From Candidatus Nanopelagicales bacterium (GTDB taxonomy: Bacteria > Actinomycetota > Actinomycetes > S36-B12 > UBA10799), in NCBI GenBank assembly GCA_030699055.1, contig JAUYKX010000001.1, positions 1-5,551 on the forward strand: a stretch of DNA of 5,551 nucleotides, given 5' to 3'. This document shows positions 1-5,120 of this stretch, piece by piece (positions within the stretch are counted from its first letter, which is position 1; every line of letters starts with the position of its first letter). A program made the translations under genes and the position numbers. The notes under the pieces are model-generated. The model was not told the origin of the DNA. It saw nothing but the letters and a program-made list of their open reading frames with translations, and did no database searches.

Positions 1-1
1 G

Positions 2-298
2 TTCGTCGGTACCGCGGCGGGAACCTATTCGTCGGTGTTCGTGGCCACGCCGTTCCTGTGCGATATCAAGGAACGCCAGCCGGAGATGAAAGCGGTGACC
101 AAGCGGGCTGCGGCCCGGCGGGCAGGGCTGGCGCGTCAGGCGGCGGGTGCAGGAGAAGAATCGGTTTCCGCGGTGGCAACTGCTACTGCCGGATCGGTGC
201 GCACATCTGCGCCGGCGGCCGAGGTCCGGGTGGAGCGTCGTCATCGGCAGACCGGCCAACGCAATCAGCCCAAGCGGGCACCACGCAGCAAGCGCTGA
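2..298 (+). CDS. secF: Protein translocase subunit SecF, C-terminal fragment
   Basis: This is the last 98 codons of a gene that starts before the window. The fragment opens with FVGTAAGTYSSVFVATP, the signature of the last transmembrane helix of SecF (GTxxGTYSS followed by an aromatic/Ala/Pro segment), then CDIKERQPEMK, the usual cytoplasmic exit. SecF pairs with SecD in the cytoplasmic membrane and uses the proton gradient to help pull exported proteins out of the SecYEG channel. After the helix comes a cytoplasmic tail of about 75 residues that is rich in Ala and Arg and ends in a basic KRAPRSKR. Such tails are poorly conserved and probably disordered. The TGA is at 296-298. secD should lie just upstream. 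rel follows after 203 bp with no lipoprotein or apt gene between them, unlike the M. tuberculosis order. The family assignment is firm; nothing can be said about the missing N-terminus. Confidence 0.92.
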   Translation, partial: FVGTAAGTYSSVFVATPFLCDIKERQPEMKAVTKRAAARRAGLARQAAGAGEESVSAVATATAGSVRTSAPAAEVRVERRHRQTGQRNQPKRAPRSKR

Positions 299-316
299 CC
301 GGTAGTTTCGGAGCCC

Positions 317-343
317 GGCTGCCCGTGGCAATTGCGGGTTGCC
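317..343 (+). terminator. Possible secF terminator hairpin without a U tract
   Basis: Nineteen bases after the secF stop, an imperfect inverted repeat can fold: GGC (317-319) pairs with GCC (341-343), then after one T/T mismatch GCCCGT (321-326) pairs with GCGGGT (334-339) with two G-U wobbles, leaving a 7-base loop. No run of T follows, so this is not a classical intrinsic terminator, although actinobacterial terminators often lack one. Its place between secF and the candidate rel promoter fits separation of two transcription units. It could also be chance structure in GC-rich DNA. Confidence 0.3.
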
Positions 344-384
344 CTTGGGGGTGACTCCTGCGGTACGTCGAGGCGGGAGTCGAC

Positions 385-411
385 GGAATCGAACTGCCTA
401 CACTGGTCGTT
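385..411 (+). promoter_or_regulatory. SigR/SigE-type ECF promoter for rel
   Basis: GGAAT at 385-389 and GTT at 409-411 are separated by 19 bases. This matches the GGAAT-N18/19-GTT consensus of SigR in Streptomyces and is close to the SigE/SigH sites of mycobacteria. Transcription would start near 418-420, giving a leader of about 83 bases before the rel start at 502. From known biology, rel/relA belongs to the SigR disulphide-stress regulon of Streptomyces coelicolor, and mycobacterial rel is under SigE control, so the position is the expected one. A housekeeping-like -10 hexamer, TACACT (399-404), lies inside the spacer but has no good -35 partner. The sequence match is seen directly; use by an ECF sigma factor is inferred. 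Confidence 0.55.
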
Positions 412-437
412 GCGCTGTATGGGTGATCGGCTTCGGA

Positions 438-459
438 CGCTGCTGGCATTTCAGTAGCG
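438..459 (+). promoter_or_regulatory. rel leader hairpin 1
   Basis: CGCTGCTG (438-445) pairs with CAGTAGCG (452-459) over 8 bp with one G-U wobble and closes a 6-base loop, GCATTT. It lies fully inside the leader predicted from the ECF-type promoter and is separated by 6 bases from the palindrome at 466-483. It may shape or protect the leader. No known riboswitch family was recognised. Confidence 0.45.
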
Positions 460-465
460 GCGGTG

Positions 466-483
466 GTCGATCCGCGGATCGAC
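466..483 (+). promoter_or_regulatory. Perfect 18-bp palindrome before the rel RBS
   Basis: GTCGATCCGCGGATCGAC is a perfect 18-bp dyad. In RNA it can form a 7-bp stem (466-472 with 477-483) closed by a CGCG tetraloop, ending five bases before the Shine-Dalgarno GGAGGGA at 489-495. In DNA it would be a good two-fold symmetric operator about 50 bp downstream of the inferred transcription start. A perfect palindrome of this length is unlikely by chance in a window this size (about 1 in 50 for random sequence). Whether it acts on DNA as a repressor site or on RNA as a translation-modulating hairpin cannot be told from sequence. Confidence 0.5.
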
Positions 484-501
484 AAGCCGGAGGGAGCCCT
501 G

Positions 502-2919
502 ATGAGCCAGGACAAACCACCCGCCGGGGCTGCGCCCGCCAAGCAGGACAAGCAGCACCAGCAGGAATCGCCCCCTGACCAGTCGACGGAGATCGACAAT
601 AAGGCAGGCGTCGCGGTAGCGGTGAAGGGCGAGTTGCCGCAGCCACAGCAAGAGCCTGATCCAGAATCGAAACCCGCGCCGCAGTCAACGCCTAAGGTCA
701 GTGGAAGTGCGCGGCGTCGTCGGAGGAGGGCGCTGGCCCGACTCGCCGGCGGCGGCAAGCCAGCTCCATCCGAATTGGACGAGTTGCTCCGCGTGATCAA
801 GTCCTATGACCCCAAGGCCGACCGTCAGTTAATCGTTCGCGCCTACGAGAAGGCACGCGCCGCCCACGAAGGTCAAACGCGGCTATCCGGAGAGCCGTAC
901 GTCACCCATCCCCTGGCCGTGGCCATGATCCTTGCCGATCTGGGATTGTCGGCCCCGGTGGTTGCCGCCGCGATCCTGCACGACACCGTCGAGGACACAG
1001 AAACCCGGATCGACGACATTCGGACTGAATTCGGAGACGAGATCGCGTTGATGGTTGACGGGGTCACCAAGCTCGACCGCGTCGAGTTGGGTGACGCGAC
1101 GACGGCTCAGACCGTGCGCAAAATGGTGATCGCCATGGCTCAGGACGTCAGCGTGTTGTTGATCAAGTTGGCCGATCGATTGCACAACATGCGCACGTTG
1201 CGGTACATGTCTCCCGAAAAGCGGGAGCAGAAAGCGCAAGAGACGCTTGATATCTACGCTCCGCTCGCGCATCGGTTGGCCATGAACACCATCAAATGGG
1301 AGTTGGAGGATCTGGCCTTCGCCGCGCTTCATCCCAAGATGTACGAGGAGATCGACTGCCTGGTGAAGCAGCGGGCTCCGAGCCGGGATCAGTATCTGCA
1401 ACAGATCATTGAGGCCGTGAGTCAGGACCTGCGAAGCGCCAAGATCAAAGCGACAGTCACCGGTCGCCCGAAGCACTACTATTCGATCTACCAGAAGATG
1501 GTCGTCAGGTCTCGTGACTTCGCCGATATCTATGACCTGATCGGAGTGCGAATCCTGGTCGACACGGTCCGGGACTGCTACGCCGCCCTCGGTTTGGTCC
1601 ATGCCCGCTGGAGTCCGGTACCGGGTCGTTTCAAGGACTACATCGCGATGCCCAAGTTCACCACCTACCAGTCGCTGCACACGACGGTGATCGGGGAAGA
1701 AGGTAAGCCCGTCGAATTGCAGATTCGTACCCACGCCATGGATCAGGCGGCGCAGTACGGGGTGGCGGCCCATTGGCGCTACAAGCAGGCGGAGGTCGGC
1801 GGCCTGCACGGGCCGACGGACAAGGGCTGGCTCCGCCAGATGGTCGAATGGCAGCGCGAGACCGAAGATCCGGGCGAGTTTCTCGACGCTCTTCGTTTTG
1901 ATCTGGAGAGCGGCGAAATCTACGTGTTCACACCGAAGGGGGATGTGATCGCCCTTCCGGTCGGATCAACTCCGATCGACTTCGCCTACGCAGTCCACAC
2001 GGAGGTGGGAAACCGTTGTGTCGGCGCATTCGTCAATCACAAGCTGGCTTCCCTGGAATCCGAGTTGGAGCACGGTGATTCGGTCGAGATTCTGCTTTCG
2101 AAGGCAGAAAACGCCGGTCCGAGTCGAGACTGGCTCAGTCTGGTCAAGTCCCAGCGGGCGAAGAACAAGATCCGGAACTGGTTTGCTCGCGAACGACGCG
2201 ACGAGGCGATCGAAAAGGGCAAGGATCTGCTGGCCCGTGAGATGCGCAGACAGGGCCTGCCGTTGCAACGATTACTGGGTTCCGTCGATCTGCTGCCGAT
2301 CGTGCAGGATCTGCATTTCCCGGACTTGTCGGCCCTTTATGCCGCGATCGGGGAGTCCAGGCTCAGTGCCCAGTCGGTCGTGTCCCGGATCGTCGAGGGC
2401 CTCGGCGGAGAAGAGGCGACTGCCGACGACATCGTAGAAGAGATCCTGCCCAAGCCTGACCGGTTGCGCCCCGGGGCCAATCCCGGGGTGATGGTCAAAG
2501 GCGCGGGCGACGTGTGGGTGAAGTTGGCGCGGTGCTGCACGCCCGTTCCCGGCGACGACATCGTCGGTTTCGTCACCCGCGGCTCGGGGGTTTCGGTACA
2601 CCGGTCGGATTGTCAGAACGTCCCGCCGCTAAGGGCCAATCACGATCGATTTGTCGACGTGGAGTGGGCGCCGACCGCGTCGAGCATCTTCCTGGTGAAT
2701 ATCCAGGTGGAGGCCCTCGACCGGGCGAGGTTGCTGTCGGATGTGACCCGCGCGCTGAGTGATGAACACGTCAACATCCTGTCGGCGTCGGTGACGACCA
2801 GCAGGGATCGCATCGCGATCAGTCGCTTCAGCTTCGAATTGGCCGATGCCAAACATCTCGGCGCGTTGCTGCGGGCGGTCCGGCAGGTTGAAGGAGTGTT
2901 CGACGTCTACCGGGTGTGA
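502..2919 (+). CDS. relA: Bifunctional (p)ppGpp synthetase/hydrolase Rel (RSH)
   Basis: This is a long RSH protein of 805 residues that makes (p)ppGpp from ATP and GTP/GDP and also hydrolyses it, acting in the cytoplasm and on stalled ribosomes. The ATG at 502 was chosen because GGAGGGA (489-495) lies 6 bases upstream; an in-frame GTG at 463 lacks a comparable site and would translate the leader palindrome. Residues 1 to about 95 are a disordered Gln/Pro/Lys-rich extension with a run of six Arg (71-76). The HD hydrolase has H136, H160-D161, E164-D165 and D225 (ADRLHNMR), so it should be active. The synthetase has GRPKH (321-325), D345 (YDLIGVR), RFKD (376-379, the bifunctional-type motif), Y389 and E405 (VELQIRT). 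TGS spans about 472-535, followed by a helical region. The zinc-finger/conserved-cysteine motif is C678-C679, H700 and C704. A C-terminal ACT domain spans about 730-805. All key residues seen are intact. It has its own candidate stress promoter and structured leader. Confidence 0.97.
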   Translation: MSQDKPPAGAAPAKQDKQHQQESPPDQSTEIDNKAGVAVAVKGELPQPQQEPDPESKPAPQSTPKVSGSARRRRRRALARLAGGGKPAPSELDELLRVIKSYDPKADRQLIVRAYEKARAAHEGQTRLSGEPYVTHPLAVAMILADLGLSAPVVAAAILHDTVEDTETRIDDIRTEFGDEIALMVDGVTKLDRVELGDATTAQTVRKMVIAMAQDVSVLLIKLADRLHNMRTLRYMSPEKREQKAQETLDIYAPLAHRLAMNTIKWELEDLAFAALHPKMYEEIDCLVKQRAPSRDQYLQQIIEAVSQDLRSAKIKATVTGRPKHYYSIYQKMVVRSRDFADIYDLIGVRILVDTVRDCYAALGLVHARWSPVPGRFKDYIAMPKFTTYQSLHTTVIGEEGKPVELQIRTHAMDQAAQYGVAAHWRYKQAEVGGLHGPTDKGWLRQMVEWQRETEDPGEFLDALRFDLESGEIYVFTPKGDVIALPVGSTPIDFAYAVHTEVGNRCVGAFVNHKLASLESELEHGDSVEILLSKAENAGPSRDWLSLVKSQRAKNKIRNWFARERRDEAIEKGKDLLAREMRRQGLPLQRLLGSVDLLPIVQDLHFPDLSALYAAIGESRLSAQSVVSRIVEGLGGEEATADDIVEEILPKPDRLRPGANPGVMVKGAGDVWVKLARCCTPVPGDDIVGFVTRGSGVSVHRSDCQNVPPLRANHDRFVDVEWAPTASSIFLVNIQVEALDRARLLSDVTRALSDEHVNILSASVTTSRDRIAISRFSFELADAKHLGALLRAVRQVEGVFDVYRV

Positions 2920-2942
2920 CTCCTGCCGGGTGTTACCCCCGC
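2911..2942. repeat. 16-bp imperfect tandem repeat across the rel stop codon
   Basis: Bases 2911-2926 (CGGGTGTGACTCCTGC) and 2927-2942 (CGGGTGTTACCCCCGC) match at 13 of 16 positions. The first copy contains the last Rel codons and the TGA (2917-2919). The second fills most of the 32-bp gap to the convergent DUF349 stop and holds a small GGGT-GTT-ACCC hairpin (2928-2938), the only terminator-like structure between the two genes. It looks like a small local duplication. A strong bidirectional terminator is not visible. Confidence 0.5.
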
Positions 2943-2951
2943 TGGCGCGGT

Positions 2952-4205
2952 TCAGCTCAGTCGAGCCAACCCGCGCTGGGCGGCTTCCAGCAGGGCCCGA
3001 GCCCCGGTCAGTTCCGACTCGAGTCGCGACGCTGACTTGTCGTCGCCGGATTGGCGGGCTTCTTCCAGCTTCCGGGCGAGTTTGTCGACTTTGCCCTGGA
3101 AAGCTGACACCGTGTCGGAAGCCCGACCCTGTAGTTCAGGGTTCGACTTCTTCCAGCGATCCTGCTCGGTCTTGCGGACGGCGTCTTCAACAGCTTGCAT
3201 GCGGGCTTCGATCCTCTTGAGATCACCACGCGGCACCCGTCCGGCCTTTTCCCACTTCTCCTGAATGATCCGCAGCTCGCGTTTCGCGGACTTCGGGTCG
3301 GTCACGGGCACCAACTTTTCGGCATCCTTGAGCAGCTTCTCTTTCAACTTCAGGGCCTCTTGCTCGGCCTCGACTCGCTCGCCGAAGACCGTCTGCCGAG
3401 CGGCGAAGAAGCCTTCCTGGGCGGCGCGAAACCGTTCCCACAGGGCGTCGTCGGACTTACCGGCCCGACCGACCGCCTTCCAGCGGTCCATCAATTGGCG
3501 GTAAGCGCGCGTCGTGGCTTCCCAGTCGCGGGAGCCGGCGAGCTTCTCGGCCTCCTTGATCAAAGCTTCCTTTTTCGCGACGGCGGCTTCTCTTTCGGCG
3601 TCCAGCTTCTGGTAATGCGCTCGGCGGCGTTTGTCGAAGTTGGTCCGGGCCGCGGAGAGGCGCTGCCACAATGCCTGCTCGCGTCCCCGGTCGAGCTGCG
3701 GAACGGCCTTCCACTCCTCGATGATCCGCGCGTATCGGTCACCGGTCGCGCGCCAGGCTTCGGATGAAGACAGTTCCTCGGCCTCGGTGGCAAGTCGCTC
3801 GCGCGTGGCCAGCGCCTCCTCGCGCAGCTGCTTGCGTTGTCCGGCCAGCGCCACCTTCTTGACGTTGATCAACACCTCGAGCTGGCCGACCCGGGAGACC
3901 AGGAGGGCCAAATCGCCGACGAACGCGGGGTTGGCCAGGGATTCGCGGACTCGGGCCACGGTGGCGTGGGCTTGGGAGGGCGTGCATCGGTCGTTGGCCA
4001 ACCTGGTTGCCGTCAGTTCGATCTCGGTCACCAGCTCGTCGTACCGGCGGCCGTAGAAGGCCAGGGCCTGGTCGGCTTCGCCTGCCGCGTACTCGCCGAC
4101 GGCCCGGTAGGAGCCGTCGGGAAGCCGCAGGTACACGACGCCCTTCTCGTCGACTCGGCCGAATGACGATGATGGCGCGAGAGTCGAACCGTCTGCCTGG
4201 CTCAT
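2952..4205 (-). CDS. DUF349 repeat coiled-coil protein, function unknown
   Basis: This protein has 417 residues, starting at the ATG at 4205-4203 with GGGGA 7 bases upstream. Residues 14-62 carry the N-terminal segment typical of actinobacterial DUF349 proteins (FGRVDEKGVVYLRLPDG, then a LAFYGRRYDEL helix). The rest is almost entirely charged helix. Three DUF349 repeats are visible through the motif W-K/E-x-V/A-G: WKAV at 165, WKAVG at 242 and WEKAG at 318, spaced 77 and 76 residues apart. The first two also share an ALWxRF/L motif (178-183 and 254-259); the third has lost that Trp. A final coiled coil covers about 365-415. It has no signal peptide or membrane segment, so it is cytoplasmic. 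Its stop faces the rel stop 32 bp away, and its start overlaps the upstream small membrane gene. DUF349 has no established reaction; a role in stress or RNA-linked physiology would be a guess from the neighbourhood. Confidence 0.92.
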   Translation of the reverse strand: MSQADGSTLAPSSSFGRVDEKGVVYLRLPDGSYRAVGEYAAGEADQALAFYGRRYDELVTEIELTATRLANDRCTPSQAHATVARVRESLANPAFVGDLALLVSRVGQLEVLINVKKVALAGQRKQLREEALATRERLATEAEELSSSEAWRATGDRYARIIEEWKAVPQLDRGREQALWQRLSAARTNFDKRRRAHYQKLDAEREAAVAKKEALIKEAEKLAGSRDWEATTRAYRQLMDRWKAVGRAGKSDDALWERFRAAQEGFFAARQTVFGERVEAEQEALKLKEKLLKDAEKLVPVTDPKSAKRELRIIQEKWEKAGRVPRGDLKRIEARMQAVEDAVRKTEQDRWKKSNPELQGRASDTVSAFQGKVDKLARKLEEARQSGDDKSASRLESELTGARALLEAAQRGLARLS

Positions 4206-4510
4206 GACGTGTTCCCCGATTCGCCCGGTTGGGCCCCGTGTGGTCCCAAGGTCATGGGAGCAAGTATCGGATAGTCCGGGGGCCGAGTCGCGTGGGCACC
4301 CGAATTGGTGGTCCCCGATGCGGCGACAGCGGGCTGGCCGCCGCCTTTTCGGATGAGGATGACGACAGTGGCCGCTATGGCCAACACCACTGCCACGGCG
4401 ATACAGATGGTCCAGATGCGCCGCCGACGGGCTTGACGTTCCGTTCGGCGTTGCCGCTGGCGCTCGTGCTTGGCCCGCGCCAACTCCTTGGCTCGCTTCA
4501 TACTCGGCAC
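4202..4510 (-). CDS. Small membrane protein resembling a PpiB N-terminus without cyclophilin domain
   Basis: This is a 102-residue protein from a GTG at 4510. Its start, MPSMKRAKELARAKHERQRQ, resembles the opening of membrane-anchored actinobacterial PpiB cyclophilins (VPSNKQRR-type start, then a Lys/Arg/Glu helix ending in an Arg run, residues 29-31). One transmembrane helix follows at about 32-53, with the basic end inside. The tail (54-102) is Gly/Ala/Pro/Thr-rich and should be outside the membrane. The peptidyl-prolyl isomerase domain expected after it (usually about 160-200 residues) is absent in every frame here. The GTG at 4510 has GAGGGA (4522-4517) 6 bases away; the GTG at 4516 is too close to that site and the ATG at 4501 rather far. 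The stop overlaps the DUF349 start as ATGA, so translation is probably coupled. It may be a remnant of ppiB after a clean deletion, or a standing gene of its own. Translation is likely; function is not known. Confidence 0.72.
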   Translation of the reverse strand: MPSMKRAKELARAKHERQRQRRTERQARRRRIWTICIAVAVVLAIAATVVILIRKGGGQPAVAASGTTNSGAHATRPPDYPILAPMTLGPHGAQPGESGNTS

Positions 4511-4529
4511 GACCACTCCCTCGGGTTTC

Positions 4530-4555
4530 CGGCCGGTCGGTTCGGCGCCCGGCCG
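4530..4555 (-). promoter_or_regulatory. GC-rich inverted repeat upstream of the membrane-protein gene
   Basis: CGGCCGG (4530-4536) and CCGGCCG (4549-4555) are perfect 7-bp arms around a 12-base spacer. On the minus-strand transcript the hairpin would end 7 bases before the Shine-Dalgarno sequence of the 102-residue protein. It may influence initiation. GC-rich DNA yields such arms often, so the support is weak. Confidence 0.25.
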
Positions 4556-4616
4556 CGCGATCGGCTGCGCTATCGACGCCGTCGGGCATTCTGGTTGTCA
4601 GCGACGATTATTGCCG

Positions 4617-4630
4617 CTTGACCAGTCAAG
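4617..4630. promoter_or_regulatory. 14-bp palindrome, candidate operator
   Basis: CTTGAC and GTCAAG are perfect 6-bp arms around a CA centre. Each arm contains TTGAC, a -35-like element, on opposite strands, but neither has a good -10 at 16-18 bp; the nearest leftward candidate, AATAAT/TAATCG, is only 11-13 bases away. The site lies 107 bp upstream of the leftward GTG start, so it could bind a dimeric regulator of the DUF349 operon. This is inferred from symmetry and position only. Confidence 0.3.
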
Positions 4631-4715
4631 GGTGTGACGGCGGCCCCGCGTGGCCGGGGGCGGATGTGGATGTTCACACGACGATCACGGCCCACTCCAC
4701 ACTGGCCAGGGGAAA

Positions 4716-4745
4716 CCGGGTGGGCCCGACTCTGGGTCCACCCGG
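4716..4745. terminator. Strong 12-bp stem hairpin, possible leftward terminator or RNA structure
   Basis: CCGGGTGGGCCC (4716-4727) pairs with GGGTCCACCCGG (4734-4745) over 12 bp with a single G-U wobble and closes a 6-base loop (4728-4733). It is the strongest stem seen in the window. In the minus-strand direction the stem is followed by TTTCCCC, a weak U-like tail; the plus-strand side has none. It could be a terminator for leftward transcription, a bidirectional roadblock or a structured part of an unrecognised RNA. No adjacent gene on the minus strand explains it. Confidence 0.4.
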
Positions 4746-4849
4746 CACCAACCTGACACCTACACACCCGCCCCTGCAACCTCGGACCAACGGAAAAGGT
4801 AGTCGGACTGGCGGATCAATAACACCCGAAACCCGCCAACACCCCCACC

Positions 4850-4877
4850 AAGATCCACAATCAGATAGAAGATCCAC
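4850..4877. repeat. 9-bp direct repeat AAGATCCAC
   Basis: AAGATCCAC occurs at 4850-4858 and again at 4869-4877, 19 bp start to start. This is close to two helical turns, so both copies would lie on nearly the same face of the DNA. The second copy lies in and just beyond the spacer of the neighbouring inverted repeat at 4863-4882. Confidence 0.4.
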
Positions 4878-4893
4878 TATCTACCGCAGCGGT
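4863..4893. promoter_or_regulatory. Two adjoining inverted repeats upstream of the right-hand gene
   Basis: AGATAG (4863-4868) and CTATCT (4877-4882) are perfect 6-bp arms around 8 bases. Directly next to them, ACCGC-A-GCGGT (4883-4893) is a second perfect dyad. They end about 12 bases before the candidate start codons at 4905/4907, and the second overlaps the GGTGGA (4891-4896) that could serve as ribosome site. The position fits an operator or a translation-blocking structure for the rightward gene. No regulator is recognised. Confidence 0.35.
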
Positions 4894-4906
4894 GGATTGA
4901 GGCTAT

Positions 4907-5120
4907 GTGGCGGACTCAGCGAGTACGTCAGCAGTTTGAGCCAACGACACTCTGTCGCCTCACTCCTCGCTGGACAGGTCAGCGCGGCCAACATCTTGCC
5001 CAGGGTCTCTTTTTTGCTGCCAGCGTGTCGGAAGCTATGCTCAAGATCAACGGATTGGTGTCGTCCAAGGACCTGCTCGCTGCGGAATCTACGATTCTGG
5101 GTATCCGTGGTCTCCCGCCA
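4907..5120 (+). pseudogene. Frame-broken 5' part of the unknown right-hand gene
   Basis: Protein-like sequence runs through three frames in succession. From a GTG at 4907 (GGTGGA 10 bases upstream) the frame gives MADSASTSAV and a TGA at 4937. From about 4936 another frame gives LSQRHSVASLLAGQVSAANI. From the T run at 5010-5015 a third gives FAASVSEAMLKINGLVSSKD and so on to LGIRGL and a TGA at 5121. The downstream gene then continues in the second frame. The switches coincide with TTT (4935-4937), TTTTTT (5010-5015) and CCC (5114-5116). One T added at each of the first two and one C removed at the third would restore a single natural-looking frame into the gene below. This may be decay or base-calling error in homopolymers. 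Alternatives are a 72-residue ORF from the ATG at 4905 to 5123, or no coding at all in this stretch. Confidence 0.4.

Larger units (their letters stand above)
4517..4906. other. Intergenic region of about 390 bp between divergent units
   Basis: No convincing gene was seen here on either strand. Minus-strand reading frames, such as 4674-4877, have atypical Trp/Cys/Gly-rich composition and no good ribosome site. The region contains several inverted repeats, listed separately. From 4741 to 4860 the plus strand is unusually A/C-rich: by hand count 51 C, 39 A, 20 G and 10 T. It should hold the promoter of the leftward DUF349 operon and of the rightward gene, but no clean -35/-10 pair could be identified for either. 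Confidence 0.6.

Noticed and set aside
463..501. In-frame GTG at 463 as an earlier rel start, adding 13 residues
   Set aside because: It has no Shine-Dalgarno site at a usable distance, and the extra residues are simply a translation of the palindrome and ribosome site, whereas the ATG at 502 has GGAGGGA 6 bases upstream.
183..800. 205-residue minus-strand open frame over secF end, leader and rel start
   Set aside because: It is low-complexity Ser/Cys/Ala sequence opposite two real genes and the rel control region, with no ribosome site.
883..1809. 308-residue minus-strand open frame inside rel
   Set aside because: It is entirely antisense to conserved Rel catalytic domains and is His/Gln/Asp-rich in the way typical of antisense shadows in GC-rich genes.
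3195..3767. 190-residue plus-strand open frame inside the DUF349 gene
   Set aside because: It is antisense to a well-supported gene with periodic DUF349 motifs; no start or context supports it.
4206..4589. In-frame upstream extension of the DUF349 protein
   Set aside because: The added 128 residues are Arg/Pro/Gly-rich shadow sequence in another frame of the membrane-protein gene, and the ATG at 4205 has a ribosome site and the expected family N-terminus.
4644..4659. CCCCG/CGGGG hairpin in the intergenic region
   Set aside because: A 5-bp GC stem with a 6-base loop is expected often by chance in this composition.
4357..4906. The frame of the right-hand gene stays open far to the left, so a start near 4400-4900 was considered
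   Set aside because: The translation before about 4907 is Pro/Thr/Gly-rich without a sensible start, and it overlaps the membrane-protein gene on the other strand; long stop-free frames are common at this GC content.
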